Source: Myxococcales bacterium (GTDB lineage: Bacteria > Myxococcota > Myxococcia > Myxococcales > Anaeromyxobacteraceae). Taken from it: a stretch of 64,000 nucleotides of DNA. Under the pieces are notes generated by a model. That model saw only the letters and a program-made list of their open reading frames with translations. It had not been told where the DNA came from and did no database searches. This document shows positions 19,294 through 28,145 of this stretch, piece after piece (positions within the stretch are counted from its first letter, which is position 1; each line of letters begins with the position of its first letter). The translations under genes were made by a program, and so were the position numbers. Location: NCBI GenBank assembly GCA_021818285.1, contig JAKAEO010000001.1, positions 31,447-95,446 on the forward strand, written 5' to 3'.

Positions 19294-21795
19294 CTACGCC
19301 TCCTCGCGCCGCTGCCGCCAGAGCCAGGCCGGCAGCGCCACCAGCGCCGCGCCGATGCAGGTGAGCTCGCCCAGGGAGGCGAGCAGCCCGAAGCCGCGCA
19401 GCGCCCGGCTGTCGGCCACCAGCAGCGAGGCGTAGCCGATGATGGTGGTGAGGGAGCAGAGGGCCACCGCCCCGCCGGTCTCGTCCAGCACCCGGCGCAG
19501 GGAGAGGCCGCGCTCCAGGCGCCAGCGCTGCACGATGTTGGCGGCGTAGTCCACCCCGATGCCGAAGGTGATGGGGAGGACCACGAAGTTCAGGAAGTTG
19601 AAGCGGACGCGGAAGGCCGCGGCGGCCCCCACCAGCCAGGCGACGCCGAGGAGCAGGCTGCCGATGACCAGCAGGGAGGGGCGCCACCGCCGGAAGGTGA
19701 CCGCCACCAGCGCCACCACCAGCGAGAGCGCCAGCGCGGTGGCCTTGGGGCCGTCGGTGAAGATGGCGCGGGAGATGTCCTCGAAGAGCAGCGACTGGCC
19801 CACCGCCTCGGCCCGGGCGCCCGACCGGGCGATGGCCCCGCGGATGAAGCCGACGAACTCGTGCAGCTCCTTCGGCCCCAGCACCCCGACCTTCCGCGGG
19901 AACACCAGGGCGATGCGGCCGCTGGAGCCGTCCCGCTCCTGGAGCGGCCGGCGCAGCGCCGAGGGCAGGTCCGCCAGGGTGAAGGTGCGCAGGTCGGTGG
20001 GGGGCCGGAAGGCGAGCGCCTGCGCCCGAAGCGCCGGGTCGAGCCGCTCCAGCCGGGCGTCGGAGAGCGACTCCCGCAGCCGCTGCAGCAGGGGCAGCTT
20101 CTCCGCCTGGTCGGGCGGGACCACCGTCTCCAGGGTGCGCACCTCGCGGATCGGGTCGCCGGCGCCGGCCGCCTCGCGCTCCCGGGCGAGCGCCGCCACC
20201 ACCCGGGCGAGGTCGGCGGGGGTGTCGCCGCGGATCACCGTGGGGGTGAGGTAGGCCTGGAAGACCTCGTCCACCTTGTGGCCCCAGTACTGCGAGCCGC
20301 TGCGCGCGCTGCGGGCGGAGCGGAGCCGGTCGAGGTCGTACTCCACCACCGGGCCGCGGTAGGAGAGGACGGCGGCGCCGGCGGCGAGGAGCAGGGCCAC
20401 CGTGGCGATCCGGACCGCCCGCCCGTGCCGCTCCGCCAGGTCGGCGGCCCACTCGCCCACCCGCGTGCGGTGGACCGGCACCGGCGCCCGGTCCCCGCCG
20501 TCGAGCACCGCCACCAGCGGCGGCAGGACCAGGTAGGCGCTCACCCAGCACAGCGCCATCCCCAGGCCGCCGATGACGCCGAACTGGCTGAAGCCGCGGA
20601 AGTCGGTGACGGCGAGCGACAGGTAGGAGAGGCCGGCGGCGAAGGAGGCGACGAAGGTGGCCGCCAGCGTCCCGGCGGTGGCGCGCTCCAGCGAGGGCTC
20701 CAGCGCCGCGCCGCGCCGCCGCTCCTCCAGGTAGCGGGCCACGTAGATGATGGAGACGTTGATGCCGTTCCCCACCACGATCGAGCCCAGGAAGGCGGTG
20801 TTGGCGTTCAGGTAGCCGACCAGCGCCCAGGAGAGGCCGAAGGTGACGGCGCACCCGGCCGCCAGCGACCCGGCGATGGCGAGGATGGAGCGCCAGCGCC
20901 GGAAGTAGACCCAGAGCGAGAGCAGGACCAGGGAGAGCACCACCACGGTGGAGGAGACCAGGTCGGCGGCGAGCGACTCCTGCTCCTCGAGCACCGAGGC
21001 CACCTCGCCGTCGTAGCCGACGCGGACCGCCGGGTCGTAGCTCGCCGGCTCGACCTCCGCCACCACCCGCTTCACCGCGTCCAGCAGGGCGCGGCCGGCC
21101 CGGGCGCCGGTGGCGTCCTCGGGCGGCCGGACCAGCAGCACCAGCAGCCGGCCGTCGGGGGTCTGGAAGTAGCCGTTGCGGAAGCGCGCCAGGAGCGCGG
21201 TCGCGCCGCCGTACTTCCGCTCGATGTCGGAGAGGTCGAGCGGCGGCGCCGGGTCGGCCCGGGCCTCCTCGCCCTCGCCGAGGATGTCGAGGAGCGGGTT
21301 GGCCCGCCGCTTCTCCCAGGCGACCCGCCGGTCGACGCGCCGCTGGATCTCCCGGAGGTCCTCCACCGACAGGTAGAAGCCGCCGAAGCGGCGCAGGAAG
21401 GCCTCCTGCGCGTCCACCCGGTAGTCCACCGTGGAGACCATCGACCGCGGCAGCCGCCGCAGCCGGTACGCCAGCGCGTCGGCGAGCCGCTCCAGCCCCT
21501 CCGGATCCTTCCCCTCCAGCACCACCGAGAGGTGGATGACCGAGTGGAGCCTGGGCGCCACGGTGCGCGCCGCCACCACGCTGGGCGCCGTCGCCGGGAG
21601 CAGCTCCTCGATGTCGGAGCGGAGGTCGGAGTAGAGCAGCGCGGAGAGCGCCGCGCCGGCGAGCGAGAGCAGCAGCGTCCCCCAGAGCACCGGGCGCCGG
21701 TGGCGCAGGAGCCAGGGGACGAGCCGGCGGGCGATCCGCTCCGCCAGGCCCGGGCCCCGGCCCCCGCCGCCCGCCGCCGGGAGGGCGTCCCTCAC
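19294..21795 (-). CDS. RND/MMPL-family exporter
   Basis: This 833-residue inner-membrane transporter has two matching halves. Each has one N-terminal helix (near residues 28-45 and about 455-475), a large periplasmic loop and a bundle of five to six helices. The second bundle contains the RND pore signature GIGVDYAANIVQRW, and the first has GNGINVSIIYVARY. The architecture resembles the hopanoid exporter HpnN and other lipid-moving MMPL proteins. The start is a GTG overlapping the upstream oxidoreductase stop (GTGA, 21792-21795). No periplasmic adaptor is beside it, but MlaC-like and TolC-like genes lie 2.5 kb away on the other strand. A lipid cargo is inference. Confidence 0.88.
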   Translation of the reverse strand: MRDALPAAGGGGRGPGLAERIARRLVPWLLRHRRPVLWGTLLLSLAGAALSALLYSDLRSDIEELLPATAPSVVAARTVAPRLHSVIHLSVVLEGKDPEGLERLADALAYRLRRLPRSMVSTVDYRVDAQEAFLRRFGGFYLSVEDLREIQRRVDRRVAWEKRRANPLLDILGEGEEARADPAPPLDLSDIERKYGGATALLARFRNGYFQTPDGRLLVLLVRPPEDATGARAGRALLDAVKRVVAEVEPASYDPAVRVGYDGEVASVLEEQESLAADLVSSTVVVLSLVLLSLWVYFRRWRSILAIAGSLAAGCAVTFGLSWALVGYLNANTAFLGSIVVGNGINVSIIYVARYLEERRRGAALEPSLERATAGTLAATFVASFAAGLSYLSLAVTDFRGFSQFGVIGGLGMALCWVSAYLVLPPLVAVLDGGDRAPVPVHRTRVGEWAADLAERHGRAVRIATVALLLAAGAAVLSYRGPVVEYDLDRLRSARSARSGSQYWGHKVDEVFQAYLTPTVIRGDTPADLARVVAALAREREAAGAGDPIREVRTLETVVPPDQAEKLPLLQRLRESLSDARLERLDPALRAQALAFRPPTDLRTFTLADLPSALRRPLQERDGSSGRIALVFPRKVGVLGPKELHEFVGFIRGAIARSGARAEAVGQSLLFEDISRAIFTDGPKATALALSLVVALVAVTFRRWRPSLLVIGSLLLGVAWLVGAAAAFRVRFNFLNFVVLPITFGIGVDYAANIVQRWRLERGLSLRRVLDETGGAVALCSLTTIIGYASLLVADSRALRGFGLLASLGELTCIGAALVALPAWLWRQRREEA

Positions 21796-22907
21796 GGCGC
21801 GGACCGGCCGCCCGGCCCGGGAGCCGAGAGGGGCAACTCGCGGCAGCCGTCCGCGGCCGAGCGGTAGGCGGTGGTGATGACCTCGATGCAGCGCCAGGCG
21901 TCCCGGGCCTCGGCCCCGGCGAAGTCGCCCGCGTCCACCGCGGCGAGGAAGCCGTCGAACATGGCGTTGAACCAGCGGGTGTGGCTCGCGTCCATCCACT
22001 CCGAGTCGAGGGTGCGCCGCTCCACGTCCCAGGTGACCGCCCCCTGCGCCACCTCCGGCCCCGACGTCCGCCGCATCACCGCCAGCTGCAGCTCGTCGTC
22101 GTCCACGGTCACGGCGCCGGCCTCGCCCTGCACCGTGTAGATGACCTTGCGGACGCCGGCGGTCCAGGTGAGGTGGGCGTGGGCCAGCCGCCCCCCCGGG
22201 AAGGTGAGCACCGCCGAGAAGTTGTCCTCGGTGTCCCAGCGCTCCGGCTCCTGGTTGGCCATCTTGGCGGTCACCGCCACCGGCCAGTCCTTCATCCAGT
22301 CGAAGGTGAGGTAGAGGGTGTGGCTGCCGTGGTCCATGGCGATGCCGCCCCCCGACCAGCGGACCTGGCGGCGCCAGTGGGTGTTCCACTCGGGGACCCC
22401 CTTGGCGTGGGTGTTGCGGAAGGTCTCCAGGGTCACCGAGCGCACCGTGCCGATGCGCCCGGAGGCGATGATCTCGCGCACCGCCGAGACCACCGGGGCG
22501 TGCTTGTAGTTGTGGCAGGGGTAGAGCACCCGGCGGGCCCGGGCGGCGTGCTCCAGCAGCGCGGTGGCGTCGGCCAGGGTGGTGGTGAGCGGCTTCTCGC
22601 AGAGGACGTGGAGCCCGAGGTCGAGGGCCCGGTGGGCGATGGCGGCGTGGTCGCAGGGGGGCGTGGCCACGTCCACGAAGTCGAGGACGCCCGCCTCGGC
22701 GGCGAGCAGGGCCGCGGCGTCCGGGTAGGTCCGCGCCCCCGGCAGGCGGGCCGCCGCCAGCGCCCGGCGCGCCTCGCTGACGTCGGCCACCGCGACGATC
22801 TCCACGTCGTCGCGCTTCGCGTAGGCGGGGAGGTGGCCCTGCGCGCCGATGAAGCCGTGTCCCACCAGGGCGCCGCGGAGCTTCCGGGCCGGGGTGCGGG
22901 GTGCCAT
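21792..22907 (-). CDS. Gfo/Idh/MocA-family NAD(P)-dependent oxidoreductase
   Basis: This 371-residue cytoplasmic dehydrogenase has a Rossmann motif at VGHGFIGAQGH (about 15-25), CEKPLTT near 103 (the conserved EKP Lys) and a C-terminal alpha/beta domain with GIAMDHGSHTLYL, supplying the usual Asp/His. Such enzymes oxidise sugars, inositols or related polyols. The inositol lipid genes nearby make inositol or a sugar derivative a tempting substrate, but nothing in the sequence proves it. It sits between an aminotransferase (upstream) and the RND exporter (4-base overlap downstream), probably as one operon. An aminotransferase plus this oxidoreductase could form an amino-sugar or amino-cyclitol. 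Confidence 0.85.
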   Translation of the reverse strand: MAPRTPARKLRGALVGHGFIGAQGHLPAYAKRDDVEIVAVADVSEARRALAAARLPGARTYPDAAALLAAEAGVLDFVDVATPPCDHAAIAHRALDLGLHVLCEKPLTTTLADATALLEHAARARRVLYPCHNYKHAPVVSAVREIIASGRIGTVRSVTLETFRNTHAKGVPEWNTHWRRQVRWSGGGIAMDHGSHTLYLTFDWMKDWPVAVTAKMANQEPERWDTEDNFSAVLTFPGGRLAHAHLTWTAGVRKVIYTVQGEAGAVTVDDDELQLAVMRRTSGPEVAQGAVTWDVERRTLDSEWMDASHTRWFNAMFDGFLAAVDAGDFAGAEARDAWRCIEVITTAYRSAADGCRELPLSAPGPGGRSAP

Positions 22908-22931
22908 CGCGTCTCCTCCTCCGCTTCGCGC

Positions 22932-24272
22932 CTAGCGCCAGCCGCCCGAGGCCGCCAGCGCCGCGAAGGCCTCGTCGAGGAGCGCCAGCCCCTCGAGCGC
23001 CGTCTCCCGGTCGATGGTCAGCGCCGGCTGCAGGCGCAGGTGGGGGGTGTAGGCCATCGCCAGCAGCCCGCGCCGGACGCAGTCCTGGTAGAGCCGCCGG
23101 GTGACGGCGGCGTCGAGCGGCTCCCGGGTGGCCCGGTCCTTCACCAGCTCCACCGCCAGGAACAGGCCGGCGCCGCGCACCGCGCCGACGAAGGGGTGGC
23201 GCTCCTGCATCCGCCGCAGCTCCGCCAGCATCTCCGCGCCCACCCGCTCGGCGTTCTCCCAGAGCCGCTCCTCGCGGATGGTGCGCACCGAGGCCAGCGC
23301 CGCGGCGGCGGCGAGCGGGTTCCCGCCGTAGCTGGAGGAGGCGCCGGAGGGGTCGGCCCAGGGGCGGGTGTCGGCCACGGCGCTCCGGGTGAGCACGCCG
23401 CTCACCGGGAAGCCGGAGCCGAACCCCTTGCCCAGGGTGACCACGTCGGGCCGGGTGCCCGAGTGGTCCACGCCCCAGGGCCGGCCGGTCCGGCCGAAGC
23501 CGGTGATCATCTCGTCGGCGATGAAGAGCGCGCCGACCTCGCGGGCCGCCTCCGCCACCGCCGGGAGGAACCCGGGCGGCGGGACGACGTTCCCGGCGGT
23601 GCCCTGCATGGGCTCGGCGATCACCGCCGCCACCGGGCCGCCGGGCTGGGCCCGCAGCGCGCGGCGCGCGAACTCGGCGCAGGCCAGGCCGCAGGAGGGG
23701 AGCTCGAGCCCGAAGGGGCAGCGGTAGCAGTCGGCGTAGGGGATGAGCGTGGCCCCGGCCGGGAGCGGTCCCAGCGCGGTGCGGGAGCGGGAGCCGAGCA
23801 GCGCCGCCGCCCCGGCGGTCTTCCCGTGGAAGCCGCCCCAGAAGCCCACCACCTCCTGGCGCCCGGTGTGCTGGCGGGCGAGCCGCAGCGCCGACTCCAC
23901 CGCCTCCGAGCCGCCGGAGTAGAGCTGCAGCCGGTCGAGCCCGTCCGGCGCCAGGGCGCAGACCTCGTTCACCAGCTCGGCGCGCGGCGCGGTGGTGAAG
24001 CTGCCGACGGTGAGCCGGGCGGCCTGGGCGGACAGCGCCGCGACGTACCGGGGGTGGCAGTGGCCCAGGGCGTTCACGCCGATGCCGCCGATGAGGTCCA
24101 CGTAGACGTTGCCGTCCACGTCGGTGAGGGTGGAGCCGGAGCCGCTCTCCATGGCCACGCCGGCCCACAGGGCGAAGCCCTGCAGGCCGGGGGCGAGGTG
24201 GCGCTGCTCGGAGGCGACGATCTCCCGCGACCGGGGGCCGGGGACGGGGGTGCGGATGCGCGCTTTCGTCAT
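22932..24272 (-). CDS. Class III PLP-dependent aminotransferase
   Basis: This 446-residue cytoplasmic enzyme belongs to the ornithine/acetylornithine/GABA aminotransferase fold. Signatures are GGIGVNALGHCHP (about 75-87), YSGGSEAVESALRLAR, WGGFHGKTAGA, IADEMITGFGRTG and the PLP-Lys motif TLGKGFGSGFP. A run of cysteines, YADCYRCPFGLELPSCGLAC, recalls 4-aminobutyrate and diaminobutyrate-type enzymes. The ATG at 24272 is the first gene of the minus-strand operon with the oxidoreductase and RND exporter. The amino acceptor is not determined by sequence; 4-aminobutyrate or an omega-amino compound is most likely from the family. Confidence 0.9.
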   Translation of the reverse strand: MTKARIRTPVPGPRSREIVASEQRHLAPGLQGFALWAGVAMESGSGSTLTDVDGNVYVDLIGGIGVNALGHCHPRYVAALSAQAARLTVGSFTTAPRAELVNEVCALAPDGLDRLQLYSGGSEAVESALRLARQHTGRQEVVGFWGGFHGKTAGAAALLGSRSRTALGPLPAGATLIPYADCYRCPFGLELPSCGLACAEFARRALRAQPGGPVAAVIAEPMQGTAGNVVPPPGFLPAVAEAAREVGALFIADEMITGFGRTGRPWGVDHSGTRPDVVTLGKGFGSGFPVSGVLTRSAVADTRPWADPSGASSSYGGNPLAAAAALASVRTIREERLWENAERVGAEMLAELRRMQERHPFVGAVRGAGLFLAVELVKDRATREPLDAAVTRRLYQDCVRRGLLAMAYTPHLRLQPALTIDRETALEGLALLDEAFAALAASGGWR

Positions 24273-24291
24273 GGCCGAGGGCCCCGGATAC

Positions 24292-24320
24292 TTGAACGCC
24301 CCCCCGTTGCCAAGTAGATA
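24292..24320 (+). promoter_or_regulatory. Sigma-70-type promoter for the TolC-like operon
   Basis: TTGAAC (24292-24297) and TAGATA (24315-24320) are separated by 17 bases, upstream of the TTG start at 24351. The AT-rich -10 stands out against the surrounding sequence. It would drive the five-gene plus-strand lipid operon. Confidence 0.5.
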
Positions 24321-24350
24321 TTCACCGCCCAGCCTCCCCGCCGGGGATCC

Positions 24351-25697
24351 TTGCCCAGCGCACTCCTCGCCGCTTTCGCCCTGTCCGCCGCCCCGACCTG
24401 CGGCCCGCTCGACCTCGACGCCGCGATGTCGCTCGCGGCCTCGCGCAGCGACGAGGTGGCGGTGCGGCTCGCCGACCGATCGTCGGCCGAGGCCGACGCC
24501 GCCCTGGCCCGCGCGGCGCGCCTGCTCCCCTCGGCCAGCGCCACCCTGCTCCTCGGCCCGGTGCCGCGGGCCCGCGGCGACGTGGTGGACTCGCCCGACT
24601 CGAACCGCAGCCTGCGCGGGCTCGGCCCGGCCGGGCGCGTCGAGGTGGAGGCGGTCCAGCCGCTCTTCACCTGGGGGCGGCTGGACGCCGCCCGCGACGC
24701 CGCCGCGGCCGGGGTCCGGGCCCGGACGCTGCTCGTCGAGGAGCAGCGGCTGGAGGTGGAGCAGCGGGTGGTCCGGCTCTACTGGGGCGAGGCGCTGGGC
24801 CGCCGGCTGCTCGCCCTGGCCGCCGAGGTGGAGAAGGCGCTCGACGAGGTGGACCGGCGGGTGGCCGAGTCGCTGGCGCGGGGCGACGGCGCCGTCACCG
24901 AGTCGGACCGCCACCGCGTGGACCACTTCCGCGGGCTGCTCCGGCAGCGGAAGGCCGACGCCGCCCGGGGCCGGGAGCTGGCGCGCGTCGGGCTGGCCGC
25001 CACCCTGGGGCTCCTGCCCGAGCAGCTCCGTCTCGCCGAGGTGCCCCTGGAGGCGCCGGCGGCGCCGATCCCGGCGGCCGCGGAGGCGCGGGCCCTGGCC
25101 GAGCGGCAGCGGGCCGACCTGCGCGCCCTGGACGCCGCCATCGCCGCCCGCGACGCCGAGGTGCGGGCCGAGGAGGCGGCCGCCCGGCCCCAGCTCTTCC
25201 TGGGCGGCTACTTCCGCTACGCCTACGCGCCGAACCGGGACATCCAGTCCAACCCCTGGGTCCACGACCCCTTCAACGAGCTGTCGATGGGGCTGGCGCT
25301 GGGGGTGCGGCAGGACCTGGCGGTCCCGATGCTCTCGGCGCGCGCCGAGAAGGCGCTGCGGGAGCGGGCGGCGCTGGAGGCGCGGCGCCGGGCGCTGGCG
25401 CGGCTGGTGGACTTCCAGGTGGACGGGGCGCTCGCCGACCTGCGCGCCGCCGCCGACAAGCTCGACGCCGCCCGCGCCACCGAGGGCTCGGGCCGGGCCT
25501 GGTTCCGCGCCGCCGGGCTCGACTTCGCCGCCGGCCTGACCGAGGCCAAGGACCTGCTCGAGGCCTACGCCGGCTACGCCGAGAGCCAGGGCTGGCTGGC
25601 CCAGGCCACCTACGACCTGCTCGCGGCCCGCGCCGGGCTGGACCAGGCCACCGGGACGCTGGTCCCGCGGAGGGAAGCCACGTGCGCCTTGCCCTGA
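24351..25697 (+). CDS. TolC-family outer-membrane efflux protein
   Basis: This 448-residue protein has a short signal-like N-terminus, then a long mostly alpha-helical Ala/Arg/Glu-rich body with two similar halves, as in TolC-type channels. LDLDAAMSLAASRSDEV matches the family's opening helix, and VEAVQPLFTWGRLDAARDA matches the conserved 'QPLF..GRL..A' segment, repeated later as ALGVRQDLAVPMLSARAEKAL. I use the TTG at 24351: the next in-frame ATG (25 codons later) would remove the signal peptide. It is the first gene of an operon with an MlaC-like protein and a phosphatidylinositol-type synthase, which suggests a role in lipid export. That role is inference. Confidence 0.82.
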   Translation: MPSALLAAFALSAAPTCGPLDLDAAMSLAASRSDEVAVRLADRSSAEADAALARAARLLPSASATLLLGPVPRARGDVVDSPDSNRSLRGLGPAGRVEVEAVQPLFTWGRLDAARDAAAAGVRARTLLVEEQRLEVEQRVVRLYWGEALGRRLLALAAEVEKALDEVDRRVAESLARGDGAVTESDRHRVDHFRGLLRQRKADAARGRELARVGLAATLGLLPEQLRLAEVPLEAPAAPIPAAAEARALAERQRADLRALDAAIAARDAEVRAEEAAARPQLFLGGYFRYAYAPNRDIQSNPWVHDPFNELSMGLALGVRQDLAVPMLSARAEKALRERAALEARRRALARLVDFQVDGALADLRAAADKLDAARATEGSGRAWFRAAGLDFAAGLTEAKDLLEAYAGYAESQGWLAQATYDLLAARAGLDQATGTLVPRREATCALP

Positions 25698-26251
25698 CGC
25701 TCGCCGCCCTGCTCGCCGCCGGCGGGTCGGCCACCGACGCCCTGCGCGAGCGGGACGCCGAGGTCCGCGCCGCCCTGCCCGCGCCGGGGAAGGAGCCGGA
25801 CGAGGCTGCGCGGCGCCGCATCGAGGCCATCGTCGCCCGCACCGTGGACCTCCGCGGGATGCTCCAGGCCGCCCTGGGGCCGCGCTGGGGCCGGATCACC
25901 GAGAAGCAGCGGCGCCGGCTGCTGGCCGCCTTCGAGAAGCGCTTCCGCGCCGTCGGCGGCGCCCAGCTGGACGATTACCGCTCGGCGCAGATCGAGTACC
26001 TGCCGGAGGAGCCGGAGGGCGACCGGGTGCGGGTGCCGACCCGGCTCACCGTGAAGGGGGAGACCACGCCGGTGGCGTACCTGCTGGCCCCGGAGAAGGG
26101 CGGCTGGCGCATCGTCGACGTGGTGGTGGACGGCGTCTCCACCGTCGGGAACTACCGGGCCTCCTTCGCGCGGGTCATCGCCAAGGAGGGGGTGGACGGG
26201 CTCGCCGCCCGGCTGGAGCGGGGCGCCGCCGCCGCGGGGCGGGCCCCGTGA
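25682..26251 (+). CDS. MlaC/Ttg2D-like periplasmic phospholipid-binding protein
   Basis: This 189-residue secreted protein has a signal peptide in the first 17 residues. The body reads as the MlaC fold: RRRIEAIVARTVDLRGM, LLAAFEKRFRA, DDYRSAQIEYLPEE and GWRIVDVVVDGVSTVGNYRASF, where the last is the family's most conserved patch. MlaC carries phospholipids between membranes. The start is a GTG that overlaps the TolC-like gene by 16 bases, and its TGA overlaps the next gene's GTG (GTGA). No MlaD, E or F subunit is in the window. Partnership with the RND protein at 19.3 kb or the TolC-like protein is possible but unproven. Confidence 0.82.
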   Translation: MRLALTLAALLAAGGSATDALRERDAEVRAALPAPGKEPDEAARRRIEAIVARTVDLRGMLQAALGPRWGRITEKQRRRLLAAFEKRFRAVGGAQLDDYRSAQIEYLPEEPEGDRVRVPTRLTVKGETTPVAYLLAPEKGGWRIVDVVVDGVSTVGNYRASFARVIAKEGVDGLAARLERGAAAAGRAP

Positions 26252-27027
26252 CCCCCGGCTGGCTCGCCTCGCCGGCCGTCGCCGTCGTCCCCCTGCTGGT
26301 GCTGGTGGCCCTCTTCGCCGGGGGGATGGCGATCTTCGCCGTCCGGACCGCGCTGGGGAGGGGGCCGCGCACCGACCGGGTGGAGCGGCAGGGCGGCACG
26401 GTGGTGCTCGGCAAGTGGATCATGGAGTTCGGGCTGTGGATGTGGCGGCCGGCGGAGCGGGCGGCGGTCCGGCTCGGCATCCACCCCGACGCCATCTCCT
26501 GGAGCTCGCTGCTGCTGCAGCTGGCGGCCGGGCTGGCGCTGGCGCTGGGCGCCTTCGGCGCCGCCGGCTGGATGCTCACCCTCGGGGCGATCTGCGACGC
26601 GCTGGACGGGGCGGTGGCCCGCGCCCGGAACATGGCCTCTCCCTCCGGCGAGCTGCTCGACGCCGCGGTGGACCGCTGGGGCGAGACCGCCGTCTTCCTG
26701 GGCTACGCCTGGTACTACCGCGGCCTGTGGTGGGGCTTCCTCCTCTCCGGCGCGGCGCTGGCCGGCGCCTTCATGGTGAGCTACGCCCGGGCCAAGGGGG
26801 AGGCGGCGGGCGTCGACGCGAAGATGGGGCTGATGCAGCGCCACGAGCGCGCGGTGCTGCTCATCCTCTCGACCGTGGGCTCGGCGCTCTGGGACGCCGC
26901 GCGGCCGGCGGCCGGCTTCGCGCTCCACGCCCCGGTGCTGGTGGCGCTGGCCGCCATCGCCCTGCTCGCCAACCGCACCGGCTGGCAGCGGACCGCCTTC
27001 GCGCGGCGCGAGCTCGAGCGCCGATGA
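26248..27027 (+). CDS. CDP-alcohol phosphotransferase (phosphatidylinositol-phosphate synthase-like)
   Basis: This 259-residue inner-membrane enzyme has about five hydrophobic helices and the full family signature beginning DGAVARA, then G and D...D at the right spacing (DG-x2-AR-x8-G-x3-D-x3-D, about residues 117-141). It transfers the phosphatidyl group from CDP-diacylglycerol to an alcohol. Co-occurrence with inositol-3-phosphate synthase at 29085 and a HAD phosphatase two genes on suggests the alcohol is inositol 1-phosphate, as in actinobacterial and Bacteroides pathways. Starts with GTG, in a four-base overlap with the MlaC-like stop. The alternative is another phospholipid head-group such as glycerol phosphate. 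Confidence 0.85.
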   Translation: MTPGWLASPAVAVVPLLVLVALFAGGMAIFAVRTALGRGPRTDRVERQGGTVVLGKWIMEFGLWMWRPAERAAVRLGIHPDAISWSSLLLQLAAGLALALGAFGAAGWMLTLGAICDALDGAVARARNMASPSGELLDAAVDRWGETAVFLGYAWYYRGLWWGFLLSGAALAGAFMVSYARAKGEAAGVDAKMGLMQRHERAVLLILSTVGSALWDAARPAAGFALHAPVLVALAAIALLANRTGWQRTAFARRELERR

Positions 27028-27470
27028 GCGGCGCACCGCGCCGCGGCCCGGCCGCCGAGGCCCTCCACTTCCTCCGCGCCAACCTCGCCTCGGGCGCGGC
27101 CACGGCGGTGGACTGGTCGGTGGTCACCGGCCTCATCTGGGCCGGGGCCCACTACCTCGGCGCCGCCGCCTCCGGCGCCGTGGCCGGCGCGGTCACCGAC
27201 TTCTCGCTGAAGCGCCACTGGGCCTTCGGCCGCGAGGCCAAGGGGCCGGCCCACGCCGAGGGGCTGCGCTACCTGGCGGTGGCCGCCGCCTCGCTGGGCT
27301 GGAACCTCGCCGGCTCCTGGCTGCTGGTGTCGGTCCTCGGGCTCCCGCCGGTGGCCGGCGTCATCGCCGCCTCGGTGGCGGTGGGCTTCGCCTGGAACTA
27401 CCCGCTCCACCGGCTCTGGGTCTTCCCGCACGCCCCCGGGGCGGGCGGTCCCGCGGGAGGGGCGCGGTGA
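27024..27470 (+). CDS. GtrA-family membrane protein
   Basis: This 148-residue protein has four transmembrane helices and the GtrA-family pattern: FLRANLASGAATAVDWSV at the start, DFSLKRHWAFG in the first loop, and NYPLHRLWVF at the C-terminus. GtrA proteins are thought to help flip polyprenyl-linked sugars or act in glycolipid assembly. It overlaps its neighbours by four bases on both sides (ATGA at 27024, GTGA at 27467). The place in an inositol-lipid operon suggests a role in lipid head-group glycosylation or flipping, which is inference. Confidence 0.88.
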   Translation: MSGAPRRGPAAEALHFLRANLASGAATAVDWSVVTGLIWAGAHYLGAAASGAVAGAVTDFSLKRHWAFGREAKGPAHAEGLRYLAVAAASLGWNLAGSWLLVSVLGLPPVAGVIAASVAVGFAWNYPLHRLWVFPHAPGAGGPAGGAR

Positions 27471-28141
27471 GCGGGCGCCCCTGGGCGGTGGTCTGCGACT
27501 TCGACGGCACGGCGACGGTCGAGGATCTCGCCGACGGCCTCTCCATCGCCTTCGCCGGGGCGGAGGCCTGGCACCGCGCCGAGGCGGAGTTCCAGGCGGG
27601 CGCCATCCCCTTCGAGGAGCTGCTGCGCCGCATCTTCGAGCCCATCCGGGCGACGCCCGGGCAGCTGCGCGCCTTCGTGCGGGAGCACGGCCGCTTCCGG
27701 CCCGGCTTCGAGCGGCTGGTGCGCACCTGCCGGGAGCGGGCCATCCCCTTCACCCTGGTCTCGGGGGGGCTCGATCTCTACATCGAGCCGGCGCTGGAGC
27801 GGCTCCCGGCCGACGTCCGGGAAGGGCTGGAGCTCCGCGCCAACCACGCCGAGCGCACCGCCACCGGGCTGGCGCTCACCTTCCCGTGGAAGGACGCCCC
27901 CGGCTCCTGCGGCACCTGCGGCTCCTGCAAGGGGGCGGTGGTGAAGGCGCTGCAGGCCCGCGGCCACCGGGTGGTGGCGGTGGGCGACGGGAACGCCGAC
28001 CGCTGCGCGGCGCGGGAGGCGGACCTGGTCTTCGCGCGCGGCCGGCTCCTCGACTGGTGCCGGCGGGGCGGGCTCCCCTGCGAGCCCTTCGAGACCCTCG
28101 ACACCGTGGCCGACCGGGTGGCCGCGCTCGGCACGGGGTGA
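27467..28141 (+). CDS. HAD-IB phosphatase, possible phosphatidylinositol-phosphate phosphatase
   Basis: This 224-residue cytoplasmic HAD hydrolase is related to SerB/MtnX-like phosphatases. It has nucleophile motif DFDGTATVED (about 11-20), motif II VSGGLDLY near 96, a Lys in SCKGAVVK, and the metal motif GDGNADRCAA near 169-178. A compact Cys cluster, CGTCGSC, precedes the Lys, as in MtnX relatives. The start is GTG in a GTGA overlap with gtrA. Its position after a CDP-alcohol phosphotransferase suggests it dephosphorylates phosphatidylinositol phosphate. A soluble small-molecule phosphatase cannot be excluded. Confidence 0.8.
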   Translation: MSGRPWAVVCDFDGTATVEDLADGLSIAFAGAEAWHRAEAEFQAGAIPFEELLRRIFEPIRATPGQLRAFVREHGRFRPGFERLVRTCRERAIPFTLVSGGLDLYIEPALERLPADVREGLELRANHAERTATGLALTFPWKDAPGSCGTCGSCKGAVVKALQARGHRVVAVGDGNADRCAAREADLVFARGRLLDWCRRGGLPCEPFETLDTVADRVAALGTG

Positions 28142-28145
28142 GCCG

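Noticed and set aside
17707..21867. Long plus-strand frame over treS and the RND exporter
   Set aside because: It is the antisense shadow of well-supported genes, with composition typical of such shadows and no ribosome site.
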